Assembly: GCA_016722045.1 (NCBI GenBank)
Contig: JADKGY010000006.1
Coordinates: forward strand, 248,001-312,000
Source of the DNA: Candidatus Opimibacter skivensis
GTDB taxonomy: Bacteria > Bacteroidota > Bacteroidia > Chitinophagales > Saprospiraceae
Direction of reading: 5' to 3'
DNA length: 64,000 bases
Within the stretch, counting starts at the first letter, position 1, and each line of letters begins with the position of its first letter. The notes below the pieces were generated by a model. The model saw only the letters and a program-made list of their open reading frames with translations, was not told the origin of the DNA and searched no databases. The position numbers and the translations under genes were made by a program. Below are positions 25,856 to 34,744 of this stretch, piece by piece.

Positions 25856-26341
25856 ATGCATAAATTAAATAATCCTCTAATGAACTCCTACCGCCTCCCC
25901 ACCGACACAAACGAAATCACACTCAAACAACTCCAGCATTTAGTAGATACCATCCCGGCGATTCTCCTTGCTATCCCCGAAACTGAGTTCTCAGATAAAC
26001 CTGCACCTGACAAGTGGAGCAAAAAACAAATCATCGGCCACCTGATCGACAGTGCTACCAATAATCATCATCGGTTTGTCCGCGCCCAGTTTGATGACAA
26101 TCCTACTATTCTCTACGACCAAAATCTTTGGAATCAGCATAGCTTTTATCAGCATATGGATGGACATCACCTCATCGCTTTTTGGGCTATATATAATCAG
26201 CATATCATTGAATTGATCAAAAGAATTCCGAAAGAAGGACTAGAAAGAGGGTGCCGGATGAGAGACGGAGAGGTCTATTCCCTTTCCTGGCTTTTTGATG
26301 ATTATGTCCGGCATCTAGAGCATCATTTGAGGCAGATATGA
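25856..26341 (+). CDS. DinB/YfiT-like superfamily protein
   Basis: 161 residues; a second in-frame ATG at 25880 would also fit. The four-helix DinB_2 fold is indicated by DKWSKKQIIGHLIDSATNNHHRFVRAQ (first metal-binding His in GHLID), a middle segment NLWNQHSFYQHMDGHHLIAFW, and the C-terminal RHLEHHLRQI carrying the other His ligands. Members are metal-dependent thiol transferases or of unknown function. It is monocistronic, inside repeat-rich spacers. Confidence 0.85.
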   Translation: MHKLNNPLMNSYRLPTDTNEITLKQLQHLVDTIPAILLAIPETEFSDKPAPDKWSKKQIIGHLIDSATNNHHRFVRAQFDDNPTILYDQNLWNQHSFYQHMDGHHLIAFWAIYNQHIIELIKRIPKEGLERGCRMRDGEVYSLSWLFDDYVRHLEHHLRQI

Positions 26342-26711
26342 GAGAGTAAGACAGTAAGAAGGTAAGACAGCAAGAAAAAAAGCAACACTTGACTGTGCTA
26401 TTCAATACTATCAAATCAATATTAGGCTTTGAAATATAAATGGATGTGATGTATAATCATCTGACTTTGATCATATAATACATAAAAAATAGCTCCTTCG
26501 CCTTCGCCTCAGCCTTCTCCTTTTTAGCTAAGCTATTGATTTACTGTTTATTCCGAATATTCCCCTATATTTGCAGTCTTGTATGTTATAGCTTCTCAGT
26601 TAATGATGAGTATATCCAGCTCCAATTTCGTGGCAGCTTAACGTAAGGCAGGTAAAGTATCAATCCTCAATTTGATAGCCTTACCACATTTTTTAATCAA
26701 AATTATAACTA
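26342..26711 (+). promoter_or_regulatory. Promoter and structured 5' leader of the RhlE gene
   Basis: No gene. TATATTTG at 26566-26573 matches the Bacteroidota -7 element TAnnTTTG, giving a leader of about 130 bases. The leader contains a likely hairpin at 26651-26695 (GGTAAAGTATCAA ... TTTGATAGCCTTACC). A long structured leader fits cold- or growth-dependent control of a DEAD-box helicase. Upstream, about 26345-26370, are AGTAAGACAGTAAGAAG repeats. Confidence 0.5.
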
Positions 26712-27965
26712 GTGTCGTTTAACAACCTAAAGCTCATTGAGCCTGTGCTCAAAGCATTAATCCATGAAGGGTACACCATACCCACCCCTATTCAGCAGCA
26801 ATCCATACCCGCCATCCTCGAAGGCAGAGACCTCAGAGGCTGCGCACAAACCGGAACCGGCAAAACAGCTGCTTTTGCCATTCCTTTATTACAACTTTTG
26901 CATCAGGACCAACAGGCTGATCCTCAGGGTCGCCGCCCGATCAGGGCTTTGATCCTGACCCCTACAAGAGAACTGGCAATCCAGATCGAAGAAAGTTTCC
27001 AGGCTTACGGCCGATTCCTCAACCTGCGCCACCTTGTGGTCTTCGGAGGGGTATCACAAGTAAGTTCTGTCAACAACCTTCGTCGTGGCGTCGATATTCT
27101 CGTTGCTACACCGGGCCGTCTACTCGACCTGATGCACCAGGGACATGTCTCCCTGCGTGATGTCAAATTCTTCGTGCTTGATGAAGCCGACAGAATGCTC
27201 GACATGGGTTTTGTCCATGATGTCAAAAGAATCATTGCCAAACTTCCACACGAAAGACAGACTTTATTTTTCTCAGCTACAATGCCACATGAAATCAATC
27301 AACTGGCAAAAAGCATTTTGAGAAATCCTGTCACTGTCGAAGTATCACCTGTATCATCTACAGCAGATACAATTCAGCAAACTGTCTATTTCACAGAGAA
27401 GCCAAACAAAACGAATCTGCTCAGACACTTGCTTACCGGCACGGACATCAATACCGCCCTTGTATTTACACGCACAAAACATGGCGCCGATAAGTTGACA
27501 AAAGACCTGAACAGAGCCGGTATCAAAACCGAAGCTATTCACGGTAACAAATCGCAGAATGCACGCCAGGCCGCATTGAAAAATTTCAAAAATCAACACA
27601 CACGTGTTCTTGTCGCTACTGATATTGCAGCACGGGGAATTGATATCGACGATCTGAGTCATGTGGTCAATTTCGAATTGCCTCATGTACCTGAAACCTA
27701 TGTACACCGTATCGGTCGTACCGGAAGAGCAGGCGCAAACGGAAGAGCTATATCATTTTGTGACTTTGAAGAAAAACCATTGTTGAAGGATATCCAAAAA
27801 TTGATCGGAAAGAGTATTCCTGTCGAGACAGAACATCCATACGCTATGGCAGCCAGTCAAAGTGACCTGGAACCAAAACAACAAACACAGATGCAAAAAA
27901 GAGCATCAAGTGGTGGTGGTTACAGAAGCAGACTGATACGTCCGGCTTCATCCAGGAGTAGATAA
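26712..27965 (+). CDS. rhlE: DEAD-box RNA helicase, RhlE type
   Basis: 417 residues. The GTG at 26712 is chosen because MSFNNLKLIEPVLKALIHEGY is the normal RhlE opening and the Q motif (PTPIQQQSIP) follows directly. Motif I AQTGTGKT (45-52), motif II DEAD (about 157-160), motif III SAT (about 188-190) and motif VI HRIGRTGRAG (about 332-341) are all present. The basic Ser/Arg/Gln tail ends SSRSR. It acts in RNA remodelling and ribosome assembly, often at low temperature. Confidence 0.95.
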   Translation: MSFNNLKLIEPVLKALIHEGYTIPTPIQQQSIPAILEGRDLRGCAQTGTGKTAAFAIPLLQLLHQDQQADPQGRRPIRALILTPTRELAIQIEESFQAYGRFLNLRHLVVFGGVSQVSSVNNLRRGVDILVATPGRLLDLMHQGHVSLRDVKFFVLDEADRMLDMGFVHDVKRIIAKLPHERQTLFFSATMPHEINQLAKSILRNPVTVEVSPVSSTADTIQQTVYFTEKPNKTNLLRHLLTGTDINTALVFTRTKHGADKLTKDLNRAGIKTEAIHGNKSQNARQAALKNFKNQHTRVLVATDIAARGIDIDDLSHVVNFELPHVPETYVHRIGRTGRAGANGRAISFCDFEEKPLLKDIQKLIGKSIPVETEHPYAMAASQSDLEPKQQTQMQKRASSGGGYRSRLIRPASSRSR

Positions 27966-27996
27966 TATTCTCACGGATTCAGCATGTAAATCATTT

Positions 27997-28040
27997 AATG
28001 GTTTAGCAGGAATTACATCTTGTTAAACCATTTTTTATTT
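27997..28040 (+). terminator. Intrinsic terminator after rhlE
   Basis: AATGGTTTA (27997-28005) pairs with TAAACCATT (28024-28032), followed by TTTTATTT. The rest of the spacer up to 28275 shows only AT-rich sequence and the region around the next start; an in-frame ATG at 28174 is not needed. Confidence 0.8.
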
Positions 28041-28275
28041 AATGAAATTCAACTCCCAAAAAATAAAAACAACAAAATCTGAACTACAAACTCAGGATAT
28101 AATATTAACTTGCCTTACAAATTAAAATCAATTGCGGGTAGACACGCTCCCTAAAAGTCGCTTGGAATAGGCTATGATGACCACATCGATAGCCTTTTTT
28201 TATTCATTATTTCTACACCCGGCCGTTCGAAACATACCCTTCAGAGCTCACTTTGTTTCCCTACTTTTGAAGATC

Positions 28276-29685
28276 ATGACAAATACAATTCTTCAAAAAG
28301 GTATCAAAGGCTTAATATTAATATGTCTGATACTTTTCATACCAAATCTACAGGCCCAGCTTACAATCACTGTCACTTCCATCCCTTCCACTACACCTCA
28401 GGGCGAAAACATATTCATCGCAGGTAATTTCAACAACTGGAATCCGGGCAATTCATCATATCAATTGACTGACAATCATGATGGCACATGGTCTATAAAG
28501 TTTACACCATCACCCGGTGCACTCGAATATAAATTCACAAGAGGCAGTTGGGCTACTGTAGAAGGCACATCTGAAGGCGGCTTCCGACCAAACCGTACAT
28601 ACACATATGCGGGTGGAGTACAATCCACTGCAGTTTCAATAGCCGGTTGGGAAGGCATTTCAGGAGATCCACATACGGCAACATCCAATGTTCAAATTCT
28701 TGATGAGAATTATTATATCCCGCAATTGGACCGTCATCGTCGCATTTGGTTGTATCTACCAACTGATTATCTGACATCCACAAAACGCTATCCGGTGTTG
28801 TACATGCAGGATGGTCAAAATCTCTTTGATACGTATTACAGTTTCGCGGGTGAATGGAAAGTTGATGAATCGATGAATGAATTATTTGACAATGCAGATT
28901 ATAGCGCCATTGTCGTAGGTATTGACAATGGAGGAGCGAATCGAACCGATGAATATTGTCCGTATGTAAATCCCTCTTATGGTGGCGGCCATGGTGAAGC
29001 TTACGCATCCTTTATCGTCCACACATTGAAGCCGCACATTGACAGCTTATTCAGGACACGTCCCGAAAGAGAATACACAGGCATAGCCGGAAGCTCCTTA
29101 GGAGCCAATATCTCCATGTTCGCTGCTGTCGAATACCAGGATGTATTCAGCAAGGTGGGTATCTTTTCTCCGGCATTCTGGATCAGTGATTCGATCAATC
29201 AACATATCACGCATACCGGTATTCACCAGGAAATGAAAATATATTTTGTAGCCGGCACGAACGAAAGCTCTACGATGATCTCAGATATGCAGGCTGTGTA
29301 TGATACATTGGCATCTGCCGGTGAAAATGTAACCAACATGAATTTTATATCCAGTCCTGACGGTGCGCATAGCGAATGGTTTTGGGCTCGTGAATATCCT
29401 GCTGCCTACGATTGGCTCTTTGGCGATCTTGTATTAAACACCACAAGGCCAAAAGAAAAAAAAGGAAATGTATTTCCAAATCCGGCGAGTCAGTTTCTAT
29501 GGATCAATACAGATGAATCAAATGTCCATGTGACGATTTATTCCGTCCTCGGAGAAATCATGAAAAATGAAAATACCGATCATGACAATATCGATATTTC
29601 AAATCTTTCATCCGGTATTTATATTCTTGAAATCAAATCTTTGTCATGCCCTGATCTTTGGGTTACTCGTTTTGTAAAACAATGA
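28276..29685 (+). CDS. Secreted esterase with CBM48-like domain and T9SS sorting domain
   Basis: 469 residues from the ATG at 28276, where the Sec signal (KGIKGLILICLILFIPNLQAQ) begins; a frame-open ATG at 28174 would add 34 residues. Order: a starch-binding/CBM48-like beta-domain (IFIAGNFNNWNPG, DGTWSIKF, LEYKFTRGSW), an alpha/beta-hydrolase esterase of the EstD/Fes-like PF00756 family with nucleophile motif GIAGSSLGA and a late His in GAHSEWFW, then a type A T9SS domain (VFPNPASQFLWI ... LSSGIYILEI). It likely hydrolyses esters on polysaccharide or siderophore-type substrates at the cell surface. The stop overlaps the next start (ATGA). Confidence 0.9.
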   Translation: MTNTILQKGIKGLILICLILFIPNLQAQLTITVTSIPSTTPQGENIFIAGNFNNWNPGNSSYQLTDNHDGTWSIKFTPSPGALEYKFTRGSWATVEGTSEGGFRPNRTYTYAGGVQSTAVSIAGWEGISGDPHTATSNVQILDENYYIPQLDRHRRIWLYLPTDYLTSTKRYPVLYMQDGQNLFDTYYSFAGEWKVDESMNELFDNADYSAIVVGIDNGGANRTDEYCPYVNPSYGGGHGEAYASFIVHTLKPHIDSLFRTRPEREYTGIAGSSLGANISMFAAVEYQDVFSKVGIFSPAFWISDSINQHITHTGIHQEMKIYFVAGTNESSTMISDMQAVYDTLASAGENVTNMNFISSPDGAHSEWFWAREYPAAYDWLFGDLVLNTTRPKEKKGNVFPNPASQFLWINTDESNVHVTIYSVLGEIMKNENTDHDNIDISNLSSGIYILEIKSLSCPDLWVTRFVKQ

Positions 29686-30665
29686 AAGTAGCTGTTACCG
29701 GCGCGACAGGTCATTTAGGAGCAGCCCTCATACGTGAATTAAACAATAGAAATTACACGATACGTGCTTTAGTGCGTGATCATCCGCAAGATTGGTTTGA
29801 TGATATCCCGATTGATTTTATAAATGGAGATCTTGACAATCGAAAAGCACTGCATGAACTGATGATGTCCTGCGACTGTCTTATGCATGCTGCAGGATAC
29901 ATATCTCTTCGTGGCGATGTCGATGGCTTAGTCCACAAAACAAATGTTGAAGGAGTAAAAACGGTCATGGAAGTTGCCAAAGCCAGCGGTATTAAACGGG
30001 TGATTCATATCAGCTCCATCCATGCCTATCGTCAAAAACCAATATTTGATTTGCTTGATGAGCATCGTCAAAAAGCTCCAATAAATTCCTTTGCATACGA
30101 CAATTCGAAAAGAGAAGGCGAAGAGATTGCTTTATCGTTTGCTTCAGATACAATGGATGTATTGGTCATGAATCCGACTTCTTTCATCGGTCCATTTGAT
30201 TACAAACCCTCCAGGACAGGCACGCTCATCATCGATCTCTATCGTGGCAAATTGCCTTTCCTCATTAAAGGCGGATTTGATTTTTGTGATGTCCGCGATA
30301 TAGCCAATGCCGTGGTCAATAGTGTTTCGATGGGAAAAAATGGCGAGTCCTATTTGCTAAGTGGCAAATGGAATAGTCTTTCCTATATAGCAGACCTGAT
30401 TTCGAAAGTATCGGGGAAAAAAATTAAACCTCTTATTTTACCAACTTATATTGGATGGTTGGGGCTGCCATTCATATATTTTTATGGATGGATTACAAAG
30501 GACGAGCCAATGTATACAAATGAAGCGCTAATCGCCATATCTGATGGCAACAGAAATATCAGCAGCTCAAAAGCAAAACGGGAATTGAATTTTAATGCAA
30601 GACCTATAGAGGAAACGATAAGAGATACGTACGAGTGGTTTTTGAAAAATGGATATCTTGGCTAA
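29682..30665 (+). CDS. NAD-dependent epimerase/dehydratase (extended SDR, 3-beta-HSD-like)
   Basis: 327 residues from the ATG at 29682, which overlaps the esterase stop by four bases. An earlier start at 29658 would put residues before the Rossmann strand. MKVAVTGATGHLGAALIREL holds the GxxGxxG NAD(P)-binding motif (7-13), and YDNSK (about 139-143) is the catalytic YxxxK. The overall pattern (VMNPTSFIGPFDYKPSRTG, CDVRDIANAVV) resembles the 3-beta-hydroxysteroid dehydrogenase/dihydroflavonol reductase group. It is followed after 47 bp by a steroid 5-alpha-reductase-like gene, which hints at a two-step reduction of a cyclic lipid substrate. Confidence 0.82.
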   Translation: MKVAVTGATGHLGAALIRELNNRNYTIRALVRDHPQDWFDDIPIDFINGDLDNRKALHELMMSCDCLMHAAGYISLRGDVDGLVHKTNVEGVKTVMEVAKASGIKRVIHISSIHAYRQKPIFDLLDEHRQKAPINSFAYDNSKREGEEIALSFASDTMDVLVMNPTSFIGPFDYKPSRTGTLIIDLYRGKLPFLIKGGFDFCDVRDIANAVVNSVSMGKNGESYLLSGKWNSLSYIADLISKVSGKKIKPLILPTYIGWLGLPFIYFYGWITKDEPMYTNEALIAISDGNRNISSSKAKRELNFNARPIEETIRDTYEWFLKNGYLG

Positions 30666-30712
30666 ATCAATTTGAGTCTTCATCAATCAGCTTTCATTTC
30701 ACTTTCCCTTTA

Positions 30713-31483
30713 ATGATTTCAACTATCATCCCTTATCCGTTTTATCAAAACCTATTATTCATTTGGATCGCTGTGGCCGTCATTACATTCTTTATCCTTC
30801 TTCGCGTCACTGCACCATATGGACGTCATGTTAAGACAGGCTGGGGTCCCCTGATCAGCAACCGACTTGGATGGATACTCATGGAAGCACCTGTGATTCT
30901 GATAGTTCTATATTTTACGATTTCTTCCTTCAACGCACAAACCATTTTGACGCTGATCATGATCGGCTTGTTTTGTTTGCATTACATCAACAGGACATTC
31001 ATTTTTCCGTTTCGAATACATACGAAAGGAAAAAAAATGCCATTAATCATTGTTGCCTCTGCCATATTTTTTAATATCATCAATGGCCTCTCCCTCGGCT
31101 ACTATTTTAAATACTTCGCTCATTATCCGGATAGTTGGTTCTTAGATATTCGTTTTATCCTGGGTGGTTTACTTTTTATTTCAGGGCTGATCCTCAACTG
31201 GAAAGCCGATGAGATCCTGATCCATCTCCGAAAACCAAATGAAACCCATTATGTGATACCGGGAACAAGGTTGTTCAGTCTGATCAGTTGCCCCAATTTA
31301 TTTGGAGAACTGATCGAATGGGCAGGATTTGCTCTTCTTTGCTGGAATCTGCCGGCGCTTACTTTTTTTATATGGACTTCTGCTAACCTGATTCCCAGGG
31401 CCATTTCCCATCATCGATGGTATAAGGAAAAATTTAATAACTATCCCCCTGAACGTAAAGCCATTATTCCGTTCATCATTTAG
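30713..31483 (+). CDS. Steroid 5-alpha-reductase-like membrane enzyme
   Basis: 256 residues from the ATG at 30713; a start at 30635 would overlap the SDR gene. Six to seven TM helices are present. The C-terminal block NLFGELIEWAGFALLCW, then HHRWYKEKFNNYPPERKAIIPFII, is diagnostic of the 3-oxo-5-alpha-steroid 4-dehydrogenase family (PF02544), with the conserved HxWY and YPxxRKAIIPF motifs. NADPH-dependent reduction of an enone in a steroid, polyprenol or fatty-acyl chain is expected. The bacterial substrate is unknown. Confidence 0.85.
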   Translation: MISTIIPYPFYQNLLFIWIAVAVITFFILLRVTAPYGRHVKTGWGPLISNRLGWILMEAPVILIVLYFTISSFNAQTILTLIMIGLFCLHYINRTFIFPFRIHTKGKKMPLIIVASAIFFNIINGLSLGYYFKYFAHYPDSWFLDIRFILGGLLFISGLILNWKADEILIHLRKPNETHYVIPGTRLFSLISCPNLFGELIEWAGFALLCWNLPALTFFIWTSANLIPRAISHHRWYKEKFNNYPPERKAIIPFII

Positions 31484-31596
31484 GCAGATTGCTCGTCTTC
31501 GTATGTCTGATTTAAGGTGTATCACCCGGAACATGAAAATCCGGATAACATTCCTGATATTGTCAGTCAAACTAATCACATTCAAAAAGACTTTTA

Positions 31597-32244
31597 ATGA
31601 CTGATTTTGACTGGCATTCACTACTGCAACCCCAGTGGTACGTTGAGCATGGAGGCGTGTGGATCATTTTACTGATTGTTTTCGCGGAGACAGGTTTGTT
31701 TATGGGTTTCTTTTTGCCCGGTGACTCATTGCTTTTTGTCGCTGGTGTAGCCTGGCAGGATCTTGTCAAAGGATTTTTTAATATCCCTCTGGTCCTGATC
31801 ATGTCTCTTATTTCGATTTTCGCGATTTTGGGAAATCAGGTTGGCTACTGGTTTGGTCGTAAAATTGGTCCGGCGATGTACACCTGGAAAGATCGCTGGT
31901 ATTTTAAACAAAGATATCTTCAGCAAGCCAGGGTATTTTATGAAGATCATGGTAATAGCGCCATTTTTATGGCAAGGTTCCTACCCTTTATCAGAACGTT
32001 CGCACCTATCGTTGCCGGTATCGTGCATATGGATAAAAAGAAATTCACGATGATTTCTGCGATCAGTGCATTTGTCTGGGTATTCACAATGATGCTGACC
32101 GGCCGGTATCTTCATCAGATACTCCTCAAAGAGTTCAATTATGATCTGACGAATGATCTGGAGTGGATTGTACTGGGCATAATTTTCGTATCTGCATTAC
32201 CACTTCTATTCCGGATGTTGTGGACGAAAGTCAAAAAAAACTAA
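31597..32244 (+). CDS. DedA/VTT-domain membrane protein
   Basis: 215 residues. It has the DedA family hallmarks: ETGLFMGFFLPGDSLLFVAGVAW in the first half and ARFLPFIRTFAPIVAGIVHMDKKKF in the second, with re-entrant helices. DedA proteins recycle lipid carriers such as undecaprenyl phosphate or phosphatidylethanolamine across the inner membrane. The gene stands alone between the reductase and the APC permease. Confidence 0.92.
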   Translation: MTDFDWHSLLQPQWYVEHGGVWIILLIVFAETGLFMGFFLPGDSLLFVAGVAWQDLVKGFFNIPLVLIMSLISIFAILGNQVGYWFGRKIGPAMYTWKDRWYFKQRYLQQARVFYEDHGNSAIFMARFLPFIRTFAPIVAGIVHMDKKKFTMISAISAFVWVFTMMLTGRYLHQILLKEFNYDLTNDLEWIVLGIIFVSALPLLFRMLWTKVKKN

Positions 32245-32319
32245 GTGGTTCTACATCACTTCATTTGAATACATACTGCACTAATATACATTTATCAATT
32301 CCTTTTTTTAAGCCTACTC

Positions 32320-33735
32320 ATGAACTCACCTCCCTCACTTGTTCGATCATTAGGTCTACGGTATGTCATCGTCATCACCATCGCTAATATCATTGGCTCT
32401 GGTGTATATAAAAAAGTGGCCCCGATGGCTGACCAGCTCAACTCTTCAGGATGGGTATTAATAGCATGGCTGCTGGGAGGCATTATTACTCTATTTGGAG
32501 CACTAAGCAATGCGGAAGTTGCAGGATTGCTCGCTGATACCGGAGGAGATTATGTTTATTACAAAAAAATATACAACAGGTTTTTTGCTTTTCTTTTTGG
32601 ATGGTCATTATTCACGATCATCCAGACAGCTTCCATTTCTTCACTTGCCTATGTTTTTTCGCAATCATTTCAATCACTCATCAATGTTCCACCCACATTG
32701 ACCGGGTTGAGTGATTTTTCGATTGGTGGTGTATTTTTTCCGTTTGCTGATTTTACAACAAAAATAATTGCCGTCATCCTCATCATACTTCTGACCCTTG
32801 TCAATACAAAGAGTATAAAGTCGGGGGCAGGTTTAAGTGATATTATTCTATGGCTGGTTTATATTGGGATAGGTGTCATCATTATTTTCGGATTGACCAG
32901 TTCGCATGCGCACATCAACATGGCATTTGATTTTAAAACTGCTGATCATTCGCCGGTCACGATCAGTGCACTCTTCACGGCTATGCTTGCAGCTTTCTGG
33001 GCTTACCAGGGATGGGCCACGATCGGCTATATCGGTGGCGAAGTAAAAGATGCCAACCGGAATATTCCAAAAGGAATAGCTATAGGCGTCTTCATCGTCA
33101 TCGGGATTTATCTCGTGATCAATATAACTTATCTCGCTATTCTTTCCATTCCTGAATTAAAAGCTGTTCATGCTGCAGGAAATCAAATAGCCGCTATTGA
33201 AGCGGTTAGAGTCTTTTGGGGAAGCAAGGGGATGGCTTTTATTTCGATTCTGATCCTGATCACCACACTTGGATGCACGCACGCCACTGTTTATGCGAGT
33301 GCCCGACCTTATTATGCAATGGCAAAAGAAGGGTTGTTTTTCAAATCGATGGCACGCTTAAATAAAACACAGGTTCCTGAAAGATCATTATGGCTTCAGT
33401 GTATCTGGGGATGCATACTCGTTTTCTCCGGATCATTTGATCAGCTTACAGACATGGTCATCTTTGCTGTATTCATTTATTACGGTGCCACAGCCTATGG
33501 TGTGTTTATTCTTCGCAAACGAATGCCTGATGCACATCGTCCTTACAAAGTGTGGGGATATCCATTTGTTCCCGCCATCGTTGTCCTCTTCTGCATTGGT
33601 CTATTTATCAATACCGTTGTCACACAACCTCGTGAAGCCATATTTGGGATGGTATTAATTCTGACCGGTGTACCAATGTACTATTGGTTCACGAAAAAAA
33701 ATGTGCAGCTGGACAACAATGAGCAGAGGGCATAG
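32320..33735 (+). CDS. APC-family amino acid permease
   Basis: 471 residues with 12 TM helices. The unwound TM1 motif IIGSGVYKK is typical of the amino acid-polyamine-organocation family. FWAYQGWATIGYIGGEVKDANRNIPKG matches the conserved TM6-loop signature, and the late ARPYYAMAKEGLFF segment also fits LAT/serine-threonine exchanger-like members. The substrate is not predictable beyond amino acids. It ends among short AGAGGGCATAGAGC repeats (33722-33755). Confidence 0.88.
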   Translation: MNSPPSLVRSLGLRYVIVITIANIIGSGVYKKVAPMADQLNSSGWVLIAWLLGGIITLFGALSNAEVAGLLADTGGDYVYYKKIYNRFFAFLFGWSLFTIIQTASISSLAYVFSQSFQSLINVPPTLTGLSDFSIGGVFFPFADFTTKIIAVILIILLTLVNTKSIKSGAGLSDIILWLVYIGIGVIIIFGLTSSHAHINMAFDFKTADHSPVTISALFTAMLAAFWAYQGWATIGYIGGEVKDANRNIPKGIAIGVFIVIGIYLVINITYLAILSIPELKAVHAAGNQIAAIEAVRVFWGSKGMAFISILILITTLGCTHATVYASARPYYAMAKEGLFFKSMARLNKTQVPERSLWLQCIWGCILVFSGSFDQLTDMVIFAVFIYYGATAYGVFILRKRMPDAHRPYKVWGYPFVPAIVVLFCIGLFINTVVTQPREAIFGMVLILTGVPMYYWFTKKNVQLDNNEQRA

Positions 33736-33765
33736 AGCAGAGGGCATAGAGCAGAAAGAATGGTC

Positions 33766-33792
33766 GTAGAGACGGCGATTTATCGCGTCTCT
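33766..33792. repeat. GTAGAGACG-type dispersed palindrome (copy 1)
   Basis: GTAGAGACGGCGATTTATCGCGTCTCT is near-palindromic. Related copies lie at 54482-54513 and 60049-60120. This GTAGAGACGCGAT...ATCGCGTCTCTAC element is familiar from cyanobacterial and Bacteroidota genomes. Confidence 0.8.
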
Positions 33793-33926
33793 CAATTTGC
33801 GAAAATCAGCTAAACTTGTCGCGATAGAACAATACCAATTGGCAATTCGAGCAAAGGGACTACACCAAAAAATCAATTGAAAAAAAATAAATCTTGAATA
33901 ACCCACTCATCAAGTCCCATTCAGGG

Positions 33927-33980
33927 AATGGCTGCTGAGCTGTAGCAAAAGGAAGTGTATGGCAAGTCGAAGCATAGGGG
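33927..33980 (+). repeat. GCTGAGCTG...GTCGAAGCATAGGGGC element overlapping a start codon
   Basis: GCTGAGCTGTAGCAAAAGG, then GGCAAGTCGAAGCATAGGGG, matches a dispersed repeat also present at 13103-13152 and 49853-49894, with a reversed degenerate copy near 60064-60104. Here it contains the start codon and first codons of the gene at 33959. Confidence 0.65.
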
Positions 33981-34684
33981 CAAAACCGCGAGCTAAAAAA
34001 ATCGTCATCCTGGGTGACTTCAACCCACACTATCACACACACCTGGCTGTGAATGAAACGATCATTCATCTTTCAAATACGTTTAACAACGAAGTGGCAT
34101 TTGAATGGATCGACACTGATAAGTTTGAAATTGAAAATGATTTCAATACATACTCCGGTCTGTGGATTGCATCAGGATCACCTTACAAGGACATGAATAA
34201 TGTACTGCATGCCATAAAATATGCGAGAGAAAATAATATCCCCACATTTGGAAATTGCGGCGGATTTCAACACATGCTCATTGAATACGCCAGAAATGTC
34301 TGCGGCTTACTTTATGCCGATTCCGAAGAAACAAATCCCGAAAGCAAAGAAATCATCATTTCAAAATTAACCTGCTCGCTCGTCGGCCAACAAGAAGAAA
34401 TTTCAATAGACAGATCATCCCTACTTTTTTCATTAATCGGAGAAACTAATCTGACAGGAAAATATCATTGCAACTATGCACTCAATCCGATCTACATCCC
34501 ATTGCTTGAATCGAATGGCATGAGGATGACGGCCACAAATCCGGAAGGAGATATCAGAGCATTTGAAGTTCCATCACATCCATTTTATATAGGTACACTT
34601 TTTCAGCCGGCATTGACATCGACTGATGATGAGATAAGTCCGATATTGATGGGGTTTACAAAATTAGTATTGGTCAGTAAATAA
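33959..34684 (+). CDS. CTP synthase GATase-domain-like protein
   Basis: 241 residues, one class I glutamine amidotransferase domain most like the C-terminal half of CTP synthase (KKIVILGDFNPHYHTHLAVNETI, SGSPYKDMNNVL, TFGNCGGFQHM). The nucleophile Cys100 is present. The CTP synthase HPE triad end reads QPA here (Gln216-Pro-Ala218, in HPFYIGTLFQPAL), so the catalytic His and Glu are missing. It fits the group NCBI labels CTP synthase C-terminal region-related (seleno)protein. There is no synthetase domain nearby. The first ten residues are encoded by a dispersed repeat. Confidence 0.8.
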   Translation: MASRSIGAKPRAKKIVILGDFNPHYHTHLAVNETIIHLSNTFNNEVAFEWIDTDKFEIENDFNTYSGLWIASGSPYKDMNNVLHAIKYARENNIPTFGNCGGFQHMLIEYARNVCGLLYADSEETNPESKEIIISKLTCSLVGQQEEISIDRSSLLFSLIGETNLTGKYHCNYALNPIYIPLLESNGMRMTATNPEGDIRAFEVPSHPFYIGTLFQPALTSTDDEISPILMGFTKLVLVSK

Positions 34685-34744
34685 AAAGGAGATAAGTTAA
34701 CCGTAGTCTGAGACTACGGTTAACTTATCTCCTTTTTATTTACT
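34676..34744. terminator. 69-bp hairpin, shared convergent terminator containing both stop codons
   Basis: Two perfect 34-base arms (34676-34709 and 34711-34744) around a single G. The left arm is A-rich at its outside and the right arm T-rich (CCTTTTTATTTACT), so it can terminate both strands. The stop of the GATase-like gene (34682-34684) and that of the minus-strand gene (34743-34745) both lie in the arms. Confidence 0.85.

Noticed and set aside
33959..34684. Selenocysteine in the CTP-synthase-like protein
   Set aside because: The nucleophile codon is TGC, not TGA, and no SECIS-like structure was evident.
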